Assembly: GCA_918797485.1 (NCBI GenBank)
Contig: CAKKNE010000001.1
Span: 4,092,001 to 4,156,000 of the forward strand
Length of the DNA: 64,000 nucleotides
Source: Pelagomonas calceolata
Taxonomy: Eukaryota; Sar; Pelagophyceae; Pelagomonadales; Pelagomonadaceae
Direction of reading: 5' to 3'
A program made the translations under genes and the position numbers. The notes under the pieces were generated by a model. That model was not told the DNA's origin. It made no database searches and saw nothing but the letters and a program-made list of their open reading frames with translations. Below are positions 17,144-26,241 of the stretch, in pieces. The first letter of the stretch is position 1; every line of letters starts with the position of its first letter.

Positions 17144-18759
17144 CTATCCCAGCCGCGGCTTCTTCGCCACGAAGTCGTCCGCCGCCTCGAGCGAGCCGTC
17201 GCTCCACGCGTCGTCCTCGTCGGGAGGCGGCGGCGGCGGTGCGGGCGGCGGCGCCGGCGCCTCCTCGACCCCAAGCACCTCTTGGGCATCGCTCCGCGAC
17301 CTATCTATCCTACTTTCGAAGCCGCCGCGGCTCTCGAAGGAGATGTCCAACCCCTGGCGCTGCAGGAAGTCCTGCGACGGCTGCCGCGCGCTTTCCAATT
17401 GGTCCTCGCCGTGCGCGAAGTTGCAGCGCGCGCCGTAGGGGCAGTCGCCGCCGCGCTCCATGAAGAAGCGGCACAGCTTCGTCTTGCGCAGGTGCGGCTG
17501 CCATTTGAGGGAGCCGTCTTCCCGCCGCGCGTTCGGGTCCGCCGGCGCCATGCGCGACCCGAGCTCGAGCTCCGCCGTCGAGTGGGCATACGTGCACGCC
17601 TGGCCGAAGCGGCACGCTCGTCCTTCTTGGATCGCCATGCACATTTTTGTTCTCCTTTGCCCGTTGGCGTTCGGCGGGCGTTTTATTACACCGGCGATGC
17701 CCGCGTCGAAGGCCTCGTCGTCGTCCTCGAACTTGTCCACCAGCGGCTCCTTCTCGACGACGGGCGGTGGTGGTGCTGCTTGTTGAGGGGGCTTCGGCGC
17801 GTTGCAGCGGTGGCAGACATCGCGCCGCGAGAAGTTGACGTTGCCGCACTGCGGGCAGCGCCAGTCGCCCGGCTGCATACCATTTTGAGTGGGGGCGAAG
17901 CCGCCGGCCGGCGCCGCCGGGATGGGCTGGAGCATCTGCGGCGGGCCGCCCGGCTGCCACTGCGGCGGCGGGAACTGCTGGGGCGGGAAGCCCCGCGGCG
18001 GCATGCCGCCTGCGTGGAACGACGTTGACGCCATCGACGCGACCACGTCACAATTTCTACACTGAGTCACTGACCAGGCATGCCGCGGGGCGGGAATTGT
18101 TGGGGAGGGAAGCCCTGGGGCGGTCCGTTCGAAAAGCCCTGGGGCGGCATGCCCTGGGGTGAGAAGCCCCGCGGCGGGCCTTGCCCGGCGTAGGGCCCCC
18201 CGAACTGCTGCGGCGGTTGCGGCGGCGGCTGCGACGAAAAGCGCGACACTTTTTGGTGCGGCTGGGGCTCCGGCGAGGGCGACCGCGCTCTAGGGGATGC
18301 CTTCTGCTCGGCGCGCTCCAGCGCTGCCCGGCTGTCGTCGCGCGTCCGCTTGATCACTGCGAGAGAATTGAAATCCACGTCAAAGAGCTTCTGCTTCGTC
18401 CACTCGCAGACCACTTTGACGAGCCGTTGCCTGTCTTCCAAAGATGACGCATCGAGGCACTGTAACGTACCACCGATCTCCTTCCCAAAGCGCGCGACGA
18501 ACGGATCCTTGTCCTTGAGCTGCGCCTTGCTCCTCCGACAGACCGCGTCGATCGCGTAGACGCCCGCCAGGCGGCAGTGGGCCGGCGCCTTCTTGATGAA
18601 CTGCTCGACGGCGTAGACAGCTCGCTTGTATTCTCCTCTGGCGTGGAAGCAGGCTTTTGCTACTGCTTGAACCTTGCTCGCGGAGACGGCCTTGCCCGGT
18701 ACTGTTTTCAGCAGCATGTTTAGTTCATCATGTAATGTTTTTAGTTCCGCGGTGGCCAT
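17144..18759 (-). CDS. CID + RanBP2 finger + CCCH zinc-finger RNA-processing factor, one intron
   Basis: Two exons, 18759-18087 and 18009-17144, join in frame to 512 residues. Residues about 1-130 form an RNA polymerase II CTD-interacting domain (CID; KVVCEWTKQKLFD near the end), as in SCAF4/8, Pcf11 and Rtt103. A Pro/Gly/Gln-rich linker follows (repeated QGFPPQQFPP), then a RanBP2-type finger (GDWRCPQCGNVNFSRRDVC) and two CCCH fingers (CRFGQACTYAH; CRFFMERGGDCPYGARCNFAH). These domains predict a nuclear factor linking the transcribing polymerase to RNA 3'-end processing or termination. The intron is a transposon-like introner; joining at the GC donor of the target duplication restores RGMPPRG exactly, while a GT donor 10 bases inside gives an alternative in-frame product. 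Confidence 0.82.
18010..18086 (-). mobile_element. Introner-type intron in the CID gene
   Basis: A 77-bp intron. In the coding direction a perfect 8-bp direct repeat GCGGCATG flanks an insert ending TTCCACGCAG; the insert carries the core GCGTCGATGGCG shared with the introners at 29.4 and 30.0 kb. The upstream repeat copy gives a GC donor and the insert gives the AG acceptor, so splicing restores the pre-insertion sequence. The terminal inverted repeats are weak in this copy, so it is probably older or internally deleted. Confidence 0.7.
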
Positions 18760-18907
18760 CTCGCTGCCCTGTGGTTTTTTGCAGGCCCGCGGGCGTGGCG
18801 TGCAAAAGCGGTTGTGGCGTTGTTACTTATGTATTTATAGGGTTATTCAGTGCTGCTCCTGCGCTCCCGCGCACCCCGGATGCTGCATACGCGCGCCGCG
18901 CGATGGT

Positions 18908-18930
18908 GCTAGCGGCATGTAAGACACTAG
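18908..18930. promoter_or_regulatory. GCTAG-palindrome promoter motif, copy
   Basis: Arms GCTAGCGGC and AGACACTAG. It lies in the 247-bp divergent promoter between the CID gene (149 bp) and the MYND gene (77 bp). Confidence 0.7.
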
Positions 18931-19006
18931 AAAAGTCGAAGATCGATGTTGTTGCGGTGCACTCCGCAGATATAAGGATAGGGGCAGCCCGCTGTGGAGG
19001 AGTAGG

Positions 19007-21226
19007 ATGCAGCAAGCCGAGGTGGAGGCAGCGCGCCGCGCGCTTGCCATTTTTCAGCAGAGGTCGCCCGATATCGACCCCGAGGTCTGGACAGTCATCC
19101 ACTGTCGCCTCCAAGACGATGCCGCGTCGGCCGCCTCGGAGCCCACAAAGATCTGCAGCGCCGGTTGCGGCCTGGCCGAGAACGCGCGCATGTTCTCGAA
19201 GAAACAATGGTCCGCGCGCGCCGTTCGACGGTGTGTCGCCTGCGTGAAGGCCTGCGTGGAGCCGAAGCTCTGTACGCACGGAAAGGGCGCCTTTGACTGC
19301 GCGGCATGCATAGCGATCGTAAAACGTGAGGCCGAGGCCGAGGCCGAGGTCGCAGCCGCAGAGCGCCGCAGAGCCGAGCCCGCTTGCGTCCTCGAGGCCG
19401 CGGTTCATGTCGAACCAGAACAACACGACGCAAATAAGAAGTACACGGAGGCCGTAGTGGTCGCGGCGAAGACGTGCGCCGAGGACGTGAAGGGCCAGAC
19501 GTGCTACATCTGCACGCAGGCCGTCCACTGGAGAACGAAGGAAGGCCTCGTGCGCGCATGCGCGTGTGGTGATCGTGAACGGTACGTTAGTGGCGTTCCT
19601 ACCGGGGCGACTGGCGTCGTGCACATCTCGTGCCTGGTGGAGCAGGCCAAGATTTTGATCGAGGATGCCGAGGAGAGGGATTTAGGCGCCAATGCGTTTA
19701 GTGAGAGGTGGTCGCGGTGGAGCCATTGTAGCTTGTGCGAGCAGGCGTACCACGGCGTCGTGCGGCGCGCGCTCAGCTGGGCGTGCTGGAAGACGTATGT
19801 GGGACGGCCGGAGGCGGACGTGACTCGACGCTTAGCGATGACGCTGTTTGGCAACGGTTCAGGCGACTTCGATCCCACTGACACCGACGATCTTCGGCCA
19901 GTCTGCGCGAATTGCGGTCGCGACAACGCGTCGAAGACGTGCGGCCGCTGCATGGCGCAGGCGTACTGCAGCACCGAGTGCCAGCGGGCCGACTGGAAAC
20001 GGCACAAGTCCTCGTGCCAGAGTGTGGAACTGGAAGACCGCGAAGAATCGAATGCATCGGAGCCCCCCGCCGACGCCGCCGAGGTTGAAAAATATCCGAG
20101 CAGGAGTGGACTCGAAAAGTCCGACCTCTTTCAGGCGATCCACAAGGCCGTCATTGCATCCGCAGACAGTCCGTCATTGAGGCTCGCAGACTCCCCAGTT
20201 TTTCTAGAGTTCACCAAGGCCGTCGCGGCGCACACGCAATACGCTCTCAACGCAGACCGTGGTAACCTGATGCAAAGATTGGCTCACGATATATTGGTGC
20301 ACACGCCCGAACAGCAGATGCTGGACACGATCAAATCAGCTGGTTGGGTTCCGTCCGAGGAACGTGCGCTTTTTCTCAAGCAATACAGATTTATCCTGGA
20401 GCTAAGGGCCAACAGTGAACAGGTGACTAAATCAAAACAAGAAATGGATAAGGTGAAAAAAATAATGGCCCAATATCTCGCTAGGGAGAACCGTGAAACA
20501 AAAAACTCCTGGGTGAAAAAACTGGTGGAGGACGCCGGTCGCGCGTATGAGCGGCACAGACGACAAAACCAAAGGGTCGAACGCCGAAAGTGCGACGTCT
20601 GCGAGCGGCAGGACCTGACGTCGGCACCCAGATTCATGATGTGCGCGGGCTGCGGTAAGCGGCGCTACTGCTCAGGGATTTGCCAGGAGAAGGACTGGCG
20701 CGAGAACGGACACAAGATGACCTGCGCGCCCATATCCGACTTCGCATGCCGAGTAACGGGGGGCTGCCCCGTCAGCGAGCGCGGCTACTGCGACTTCTGC
20801 GCCGAGACGTTCTGCCTGGACTGCGAAGATGACCTTAGGCGATGCGACGACTGCGGCTTGTATTCCTGCGGCTCTCAAGAAGCACACAAGTTCGGCCCTA
20901 TTGACAGAATTTGCCCCCGAATATGGGGGTGTGAAGCATGTGGAAAATATTATTGCCCGAGGTGCCAGGTTGTTGAAACATGCGTTATTTGTGATATGGA
21001 TTTTTGCGATTTTTGTGGCTCTAACTGCAGTATTTGCAACGACCCGATCTGCGACAAATGCTGCGATGCGCGCGAGGCTAAGGGCCTGGCCAATTTGTGC
21101 GCCCAATGCGCCGACGTGTCCGGATGGGAGCTCGTAGACGGCCGCTGGGTCAAGCGCCCACGGGCCGACGACGCGGTTCACGACGCGCTCGCGGACCGCG
21201 TCGGAGCCCTCGAGGCCAAACCCTAG
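19007..21226 (+). CDS. Multi-MYND, cysteine-rich zinc-finger protein
   Basis: 739 residues. There is a canonical MYND finger at about residues 299-338 (CANCGRDNASKTCGRC then YCSTECQRADWKRHKSSC) and a second at about 528-570 (CDVCERQDL ... YCSGICQEKDW). The N-terminus has another Cys cluster (CSAGCGLAENARMFSKKQW), and the last 150 residues hold a dense Cys array (CDFCAETFCLDCEDDLRRCD ... CEACGKYYCPRCQ), which may be RING- or B-box-like. A lysine-rich coiled coil lies between the MYND fingers. MYND fingers bind proline-rich peptides, so this is probably a scaffold or regulator. Similar multi-MYND proteins are expanded in picoplanktonic stramenopiles, but I cannot give a specific role. It shares a divergent promoter with the CID gene. 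Confidence 0.75.
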   Translation: MQQAEVEAARRALAIFQQRSPDIDPEVWTVIHCRLQDDAASAASEPTKICSAGCGLAENARMFSKKQWSARAVRRCVACVKACVEPKLCTHGKGAFDCAACIAIVKREAEAEAEVAAAERRRAEPACVLEAAVHVEPEQHDANKKYTEAVVVAAKTCAEDVKGQTCYICTQAVHWRTKEGLVRACACGDRERYVSGVPTGATGVVHISCLVEQAKILIEDAEERDLGANAFSERWSRWSHCSLCEQAYHGVVRRALSWACWKTYVGRPEADVTRRLAMTLFGNGSGDFDPTDTDDLRPVCANCGRDNASKTCGRCMAQAYCSTECQRADWKRHKSSCQSVELEDREESNASEPPADAAEVEKYPSRSGLEKSDLFQAIHKAVIASADSPSLRLADSPVFLEFTKAVAAHTQYALNADRGNLMQRLAHDILVHTPEQQMLDTIKSAGWVPSEERALFLKQYRFILELRANSEQVTKSKQEMDKVKKIMAQYLARENRETKNSWVKKLVEDAGRAYERHRRQNQRVERRKCDVCERQDLTSAPRFMMCAGCGKRRYCSGICQEKDWRENGHKMTCAPISDFACRVTGGCPVSERGYCDFCAETFCLDCEDDLRRCDDCGLYSCGSQEAHKFGPIDRICPRIWGCEACGKYYCPRCQVVETCVICDMDFCDFCGSNCSICNDPICDKCCDAREAKGLANLCAQCADVSGWELVDGRWVKRPRADDAVHDALADRVGALEAKP

Positions 21227-21273
21227 GGGATTGTAAAGTATGCATGTTAGTAAAGAAGGAGCCCAAAAACAAC

Positions 21274-22428
21274 TCATCGCTTCTTCGTCCGCTTGTGCAG
21301 CCGGCCCTGCGCCGAGTCGGCCTTGGGCGCGCGCTTGCCCTTGCTTCTGGCTGGATCCGCCGTCGACGCCGGCCGCACCGTGAAGGCGAAGCCGTTGAAC
21401 TGGGGCACGCGCACGCGCGCGCGGTTCTTCGACTCCTCGCCCTCCCTTTCAAAGATCTCGCCCGCGTCATCCTGATTGTGGTCGACGCGCGCCGCTTGGC
21501 TGTCGACGGGCGCCCGCCGCGCCGTCATCGCTTCCAGGGACTTCATGTCGCCCACTTTGCCGACCACTGGTCTCGCCCACGCCTCCACGAGATTCCGCGC
21601 CATCGTCCGATTATCTCTCGTTTCTTGCTTGTTGTTGGCCATCTTCATCACGATGCGGCCTATTCCAGATCTCTTCAAGTGTTCCGGTTGCGCTGGTAAT
21701 TCGCTCATGGCTTCGAGCAATGCTGTACGTATAGCGAGCATCGGCTGGACGCCCTTGTTCGGCGTGAGCCACTCCCTCACCAGATCCAACGCGTCGTACT
21801 CTAATAACGTCTGCCTTAGAGCTCGTTGTTTAAATAAGCGACCAACTAACGGCAGCAGCTTCACCTTCGCGGTCGCCGGCTCGCCGCGATTCAATGCCTC
21901 CTTATCCTCATTTAGAGCGTCGCCCATGCGCTGCAAGAGCGACTGGACAATTTTATCTTTATCGTCGGCACCCAGCTCCTTCCGCTTCTTCCGCTTCATG
22001 CGATCGAGCGTCGGCTTCATCGGATTGTTCTCGTCGTCCGCGCGACTAGGCTTCTTCTTCTCGTCGGCCTCGAAGTCGTCCCCTGCACCGGGTCTATCCC
22101 CGGCAAAGTTCTGCTTCTCCTTCGCGTACTCCGCGAGGATAGCCTTGTTCTCGTCCGTCTCGTCCGTGTTGTCGATGAAGGCGCGGTCCGCGTCGTCCAT
22201 GACGCCGTCGTCCTCGTCGTCGTAGGCGCCGCCCTCATCTTTCTTCTTTTGTTTTGGTGCGGCGGCGGCGTTCTTTTGGAGGCGCCCCGCTGGACGCTTC
22301 CGCTGGATCGGGGCTTCCTCTTCATCTTCGCTCAGCTCGAACAACTTGCCGACGTCGACGGGCGCCTGCTGCTGGGCGTCGTCGTCCTCGGAGTCCGACT
22401 CGCCGAAGATGTCCTTGATGTCGGCCAT
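21274..22428 (-). CDS. IWS1: Transcription elongation factor IWS1/SPN1
   Basis: 384 residues. An acidic disordered N-terminus starts MADIKDIFGESDSEDD. A TFIIS-N-type (TND) helical domain spans about residues 165-300, with LLPLVGRLFKQRALRQTLLE, LVREWLTPNKG and SGIGRIVMKMANN, the hallmarks of IWS1/Spn1. This factor binds Spt6 and RNA polymerase II during elongation and links to mRNA export and histone modification. The DIFGESDSEDD start matches the acidic [IL]FG motifs that bind TND domains; several copies of the same motif occur in LEO1 at 59.7 kb. The C-terminus is basic. Convergent with the MYND gene, with 47 bp between them. Confidence 0.92.
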   Translation of the reverse strand: MADIKDIFGESDSEDDDAQQQAPVDVGKLFELSEDEEEAPIQRKRPAGRLQKNAAAAPKQKKKDEGGAYDDEDDGVMDDADRAFIDNTDETDENKAILAEYAKEKQNFAGDRPGAGDDFEADEKKKPSRADDENNPMKPTLDRMKRKKRKELGADDKDKIVQSLLQRMGDALNEDKEALNRGEPATAKVKLLPLVGRLFKQRALRQTLLEYDALDLVREWLTPNKGVQPMLAIRTALLEAMSELPAQPEHLKRSGIGRIVMKMANNKQETRDNRTMARNLVEAWARPVVGKVGDMKSLEAMTARRAPVDSQAARVDHNQDDAGEIFEREGEESKNRARVRVPQFNGFAFTVRPASTADPARSKGKRAPKADSAQGRLHKRTKKR

Positions 22429-22737
22429 ATCTTTGGGCGCGGCGCTCTTTGGGCGCGGCGCTTGGCGACTTTGCGGAGGTCTTTAGAGCGCGGCGGCGGC
22501 GTCCCGGGGTCGCGCGGCGCTTGGCGACTTGGCTGAGGGTTGGGCCTGGTGCTAGCTCGCTCTGCTGTGCGAGCGGACTAGGTGATGAGGGTGCAGTCTT
22601 AGGAGTGACTGATGCTCGCCCTGAGCTGTTTGCTAGCTTGAGCCGTTGGCTAGCGGCCGTACGGACGCTTTCGCGTCGCGAGCTCGGCTGCCGCTTTGCT
22701 AGTGTCTTACGCCGCTAGGTCGATCTTAGATACCTAC
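22429..22737. other. Intergenic with GC-rich direct repeat and promoter motif
   Basis: The IWS1 upstream region. GCGCGGCGCTTGGCGACTT occurs twice (about 22455 and 22515). The GCTAG motif is at 22698-22718. No gene is seen. Confidence 0.5.
22698..22718. promoter_or_regulatory. GCTAG-palindrome promoter motif, copy
   Basis: GCTAGTGTCTTAC then GCCGCTAG. It lies 270 bp upstream of the IWS1 start and 20 bp beyond the stop of the membrane-protein gene at 22738. Confidence 0.65.
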
Positions 22738-23468
22738 TCACTCGCGCTTCCCGTGGTCTTCATCATCGTCCTCGGCCATTATAGCCTCATAGAAGTACTT
22801 GCACGAGAGCGTAAAGACCGCCGCCGCGAGCCACGCCATCGGACGGACGGGCGTGCACCTGAGTGGAAATCGCGTCGATGGCGTGGGGGGCTGACACGGT
22901 CGATCCGCGGATTGATTTCCTCACGGGCGGCACAAGAAATACTGCTGGAAGAACTGCAGGTGGAAGTCGGCTATCATATGCAGGTACGACGCGTAGAAGT
23001 TCATGTGCTTGTTGAGGAATGCGATCATGAGCAACAACGCGCTCATGAGCGAAGTCCCGATGAAGTAGAACATCTTCGTCGAGGCCTTGCCGCCAGCGGC
23101 CGGGGCATTGCCGATATACATCAGAGCCACGCCCGCGATCCAGTGTAGTAGACCCTGCAGGAACGAGAAGCGGGAGATCAAGAACTCGAACGGGAGATTT
23201 TTATGGAGAAAGCCCATCGGCGATATGGTCTCCTCGTACTCCTCAGCGATGTCGCGGTCGCCCAGGGATTTGAGCATTGTGCCAGTAACCGTCGTCGCGA
23301 ATATCGAGAACACGCTGAGGGCGAAGGCCGAGATGAGCAGGATATGAGCGGCGCGCTTGGTGAAACGCGCCCAGAGCTTCGTGTCCTTTTTCGTGGTCTT
23401 CAAGAAGTCCGCTTGATCGATCATCGTCGCGATGACGGCGCCGGCGACGAGCGCCGCCGGAGCGCCGA
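22738..23468 (-). CDS. Tandem membrane-protein copy 2, 5' end unresolved, one intron
   Basis: Exons 23468-22934 and 22858-22738 join in frame, ending TPVRPMAWLAAAVF ... DDDEDHGKRE. The protein is a paralogue of the gene at 23485 (shared PFEFLI.RF.FLQGLL, ALMYIGNAPAAGGKASTK and AFLNKHM.FYA), with about four membrane helices. I do not recognise the family. The reading frame extends upstream of the first ATG (23424) to exactly 23468, where an introner-like end AATTTCACACAG gives an acceptor; upstream of that the frame is closed. So the first exon is missing, or it is shared with copy 1 (mutually exclusive exons), or the gene is a 5'-truncated duplicate. The C-terminal exon is absent from copy 1. 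Confidence 0.6.
22859..22933 (-). mobile_element. Introner-type intron in membrane-protein copy 2
   Basis: A 75-bp GT-AG intron. In the coding direction it starts GTGCCGCC, followed by CGTGAGGAAATCAATCC, and ends GATTTCCACTCAG. The GGAAATC/GATTTCC ends are inverted repeats, and GACGCCATCGACGCG is the shared introner core. The flanking duplication (GTGCCGCC versus GTGCACGC) is only half conserved, suggesting age. Confidence 0.65.
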
Positions 23469-23484
23469 CTGTGTGAAATTACCG

Positions 23485-24189
23485 TCATCCTCCAACGAAG
23501 ACCTCCGCGAAGTGCGCGACCATGCCCATGTAATTCGCATAGAAGCTCATGTGCTTGTTCAAAAACGCGACCATGAGCATCACGACCGACAGCAGGAGGA
23601 AGCCGAAGAAAAAATATATCTTCGTCGACGCCTTGCCGCCCGCCGCGGGCGCGTTCCCGATGTACATGAGCGCGAGGCCCAGCATCCAATTTAACAGACC
23701 CTGGAGGAAACAAAATCTACAGATGAGGAACTCGAACGGCAGATTTTGATGCATGAAGGCCATGGGCGACGTCGTCTCGACCCAGTCCGTCTTGTGCCCA
23801 TCGCCGAGTCCTTTTAACATCGTGCCCGTGACAGTGGTTCCGAAGATCGAGAAGAGCGACATCGCCAACGCGGTGATCAACAGCACGTGGGCCGACCGCT
23901 TCATGTAGCGCGCCCATGTTTTAGTGTCGCGGCTTGTGGTTCTCAAAAAATCGCCTTGCTCCACAAGCGTGGCCATGATCGCGCCCGCGACGAGCGCGGC
24001 CGGTGCGCCGAGGTTCGCGAGCCAGTCAAAACTCTCGCCGGCTAGCGCTTCGATTTCGTCAGACGGCCCGTCCGCCGAGCCCCCGGATCCCGGGGTCTTC
24101 TTGCGGCGCGTTGTGAGCATGCTGCTAATGCTGTAACCTGCCTGGGCCGTGCCGCAGACTAGCGCGATCGTGAGCGTTTTCAGAGTCAT
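23485..24189 (-). CDS. Tandem membrane-protein copy 1, unknown family
   Basis: 234 residues. A signal peptide (MTLKTLTIALVCGTAQAGYS) is followed by a Ser/Gly linker and about four predicted membrane helices (LGAPAALVAGAIMATLV, VLLITALAMSLFSIFGTTV, LLNWMLGLALMYIG, YFFFGFLLLSVVMLMVAFL). It ends soon after the last helix (VFVGG), about 40 residues earlier than copy 2. Its 3' end is only a few bases from the introner-like acceptor of copy 2, so the duplication breakpoint lies at or inside an introner. The family looks ochrophyte-specific to me; function unknown. The signal peptide points to the secretory system or, if bipartite, the plastid envelope. Confidence 0.65.
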   Translation of the reverse strand: MTLKTLTIALVCGTAQAGYSISSMLTTRRKKTPGSGGSADGPSDEIEALAGESFDWLANLGAPAALVAGAIMATLVEQGDFLRTTSRDTKTWARYMKRSAHVLLITALAMSLFSIFGTTVTGTMLKGLGDGHKTDWVETTSPMAFMHQNLPFEFLICRFCFLQGLLNWMLGLALMYIGNAPAAGGKASTKIYFFFGFLLLSVVMLMVAFLNKHMSFYANYMGMVAHFAEVFVGG

Positions 24190-24459
24190 GGTCAGTCGAT
24201 GGAGAGAACTTTGTGTATACGAGGCGTGAGATTTGTAGCGGCTCTATTCGAGCAGTTTTGGCTTGTTTTGTGGGGGGAGAGCAAGCTCTGAGATTTTTGC
24301 TCCGCGGACGAACCCATAGGCGATCGCTCGGGAGACTCTCCGGACGACAGGGAAAGGTACCGGCATGGTGGAGCCGCGCCGACGACGTCCGGCGTCGACG
24401 CGGGCCAGCCCGGACGCCATCGACGCGATGCCCACGAGTAAGAATAAAAGCACGTAATA

Positions 24460-26241
24460 TTAGAACGCCCGGCACGCGGGGTCGTCCGGGTCCAGCATCG
24501 GGTGCACGGCGAGCCGCGCGTACTGCAGACTGCCCGAGTTCATGACCGACTCGTAGTTGATATCAGGTTCGCCCATGACTGATGCCGTCCTTTGTTTGGG
24601 CTTGCGCGTCATGAGCGTCGAAAAGGGCACCTTCAATTCCTTCTCGCGCTGGGCCTGGACTAACCTAGAGCGCCGATCCCAGCCGACCGGGTCCGACGCG
24701 CGATACGTATGCTTGTACGCCGGTACTTCATCCAATTCATAGAAGGCTTGGACCGCCTTGCCGAGGAAGGTTCGTCGCGCTTCTAATGAACTCATGTACA
24801 GGTTGTGCTCGAATTTCGTCTTGCCGGCTCGCGGCGGTACCACAAAAGAAGGCTGCGTCACTACCGTGGAATCATCAAGACCAGGTTTCACGCGAACAGC
24901 GACGTGCTCGGGCTCCTTCTCGTGGAACATGGGCGGGAAGGCCATGCGGTCGTGGTAGATTCGCGACGAGTTCCAGCGCGGCTGCGTCCACGTGCCATTT
25001 TCCACATAAGGTTCTCCTGGTCCTAAGGATGCCGGCCGGGCATCGACCGACTGCTTCTCTTTTTTAGGAGAGGCGTGATATTCGGAAGCTCCCTTGATGA
25101 TCTGTTGTTTCAGGCCCTCGTAGGACCGGCGCGCGGCGAACGTGATCGACGGCGACGCGAGCGGCGCGGGGGCCTGCGTGATGACTCGTGACGTCGCGGC
25201 GGCGGCGTGAGGTGAAAAAGGACGCCGCAATTGTACGGGTCCGGCGAAGGAGGCCGGCGCCGCGCCCTCCGAGGGCGCGGCGACTTGTTTCGCGGACGTC
25301 ATATCTGATATAAGTTTCGCCGCTTTGTAGTTCGGGTCCGTTTCCGCAATGGAATCGTTCAACAAGCCGTCGGCGCGCGTCCGCATACCAGAAATGGGCG
25401 GTCGCGGTTTCAGTGGCGGCTTCGTCGCGTCCGTGACACCGGCAAAGAGTGACGCAAAGGCGTCGTTCTTGATGGAGGCGCCGCCGTTGCCTCTCATATC
25501 ACGTGTTGTGCGTCGCCCTCGTAAAATAGTGGCCGTCTTCGGGATCTTTGATTCCACGACGCGTCGTTCCCTATCAGTCAACAAGGGCGGCGCGTGGCAC
25601 ACGTCCGCACAGCTTGGTGGTAGGAACACTCTCCCATCATTAGCAGCCTTCACCAAGGAAATCCAGTCGTCCCGGAAGGGCCGCGCCGTGACTTCTTTGG
25701 AGCAGGGGTCCGTCCGCGTTCGACACGCCGCGACGATGTCCGCGGCAGAAATGACCGGTGGTGCGGTGTTCGGCATGCCCTTGTTCCCGTAACCCGTTCG
25801 CTGTAAGCACTCCTGGACCATCAATTCACACCGCTGCTCCCAGCCTTCGGGAGGCGGTCTCACACTCATTTTTCGGGCAAATATAGCAATATCATGCGCG
25901 TCGACCTGGCCATCTCTAGGATAGTCCAAATCCGTCTGCTCGATGAAGTGCCTCACGGCCTCCGAGTCCACAGCTCTCGTCTGCACTCTTCTATGAGCTG
26001 CCTGTGCCGCCTTGACGTACCGCCGCGGCATGCGCACCTTGTCGGGGATGCCGCTCTCCCTTATGCCATCGTCCAAATCCGCGCCGACGACCGTGCCCCG
26101 GCTCGTCGTTGATGGATTGAAGGTGACGCGGCTGGCGCCCTTGATGGTGGGAGGCTGCCCCTCACCTCGCCCGTGTGTAGACGCCTGCTGGAGGTCGACC
26201 GCGCTACGCCGGAGCGCCGCGGCAGCAGTGGTGCACGACAT
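24460..26241 (-). CDS. Large hypothetical protein with possible EF-hand-like segment
   Basis: 593 residues from the first ATG (26241, MSCTTAAAALRRSAV). I do not recognise the family. About residues 95-125 read as a degenerate EF-hand pair start (RHFIEQTDLDYPRDGQVDAHDIAIFARKM split across a loop of DGQVD). The C-terminal 200 residues contain conserved-looking aromatic blocks (WTQPRWNSSRIYHDRMAFP, KTKFEHNLYM, YKHTYRASDPVGWDRR), a style common in axonemal or cytoskeletal proteins. With RSPH9, DYNC2LI1 and LC8 also in the window, a flagellar role is possible but unsupported. Promoter motif at 26560 lies 319 bp upstream, though that copy is closer to ALG14. Confidence 0.6.
   Translation of the reverse strand: MSCTTAAAALRRSAVDLQQASTHGRGEGQPPTIKGASRVTFNPSTTSRGTVVGADLDDGIRESGIPDKVRMPRRYVKAAQAAHRRVQTRAVDSEAVRHFIEQTDLDYPRDGQVDAHDIAIFARKMSVRPPPEGWEQRCELMVQECLQRTGYGNKGMPNTAPPVISAADIVAACRTRTDPCSKEVTARPFRDDWISLVKAANDGRVFLPPSCADVCHAPPLLTDRERRVVESKIPKTATILRGRRTTRDMRGNGGASIKNDAFASLFAGVTDATKPPLKPRPPISGMRTRADGLLNDSIAETDPNYKAAKLISDMTSAKQVAAPSEGAAPASFAGPVQLRRPFSPHAAAATSRVITQAPAPLASPSITFAARRSYEGLKQQIIKGASEYHASPKKEKQSVDARPASLGPGEPYVENGTWTQPRWNSSRIYHDRMAFPPMFHEKEPEHVAVRVKPGLDDSTVVTQPSFVVPPRAGKTKFEHNLYMSSLEARRTFLGKAVQAFYELDEVPAYKHTYRASDPVGWDRRSRLVQAQREKELKVPFSTLMTRKPKQRTASVMGEPDINYESVMNSGSLQYARLAVHPMLDPDDPACRAF

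Noticed and set aside
24190-24453. Short minus-strand frame starting near MLLFLLVGIASMAS
   Set aside because: It needs a GTG start, directly follows a stop of the upstream gene, and overlaps a GACGCCATCGACGCG core; more likely 3' or intergenic sequence than a leader peptide gene.
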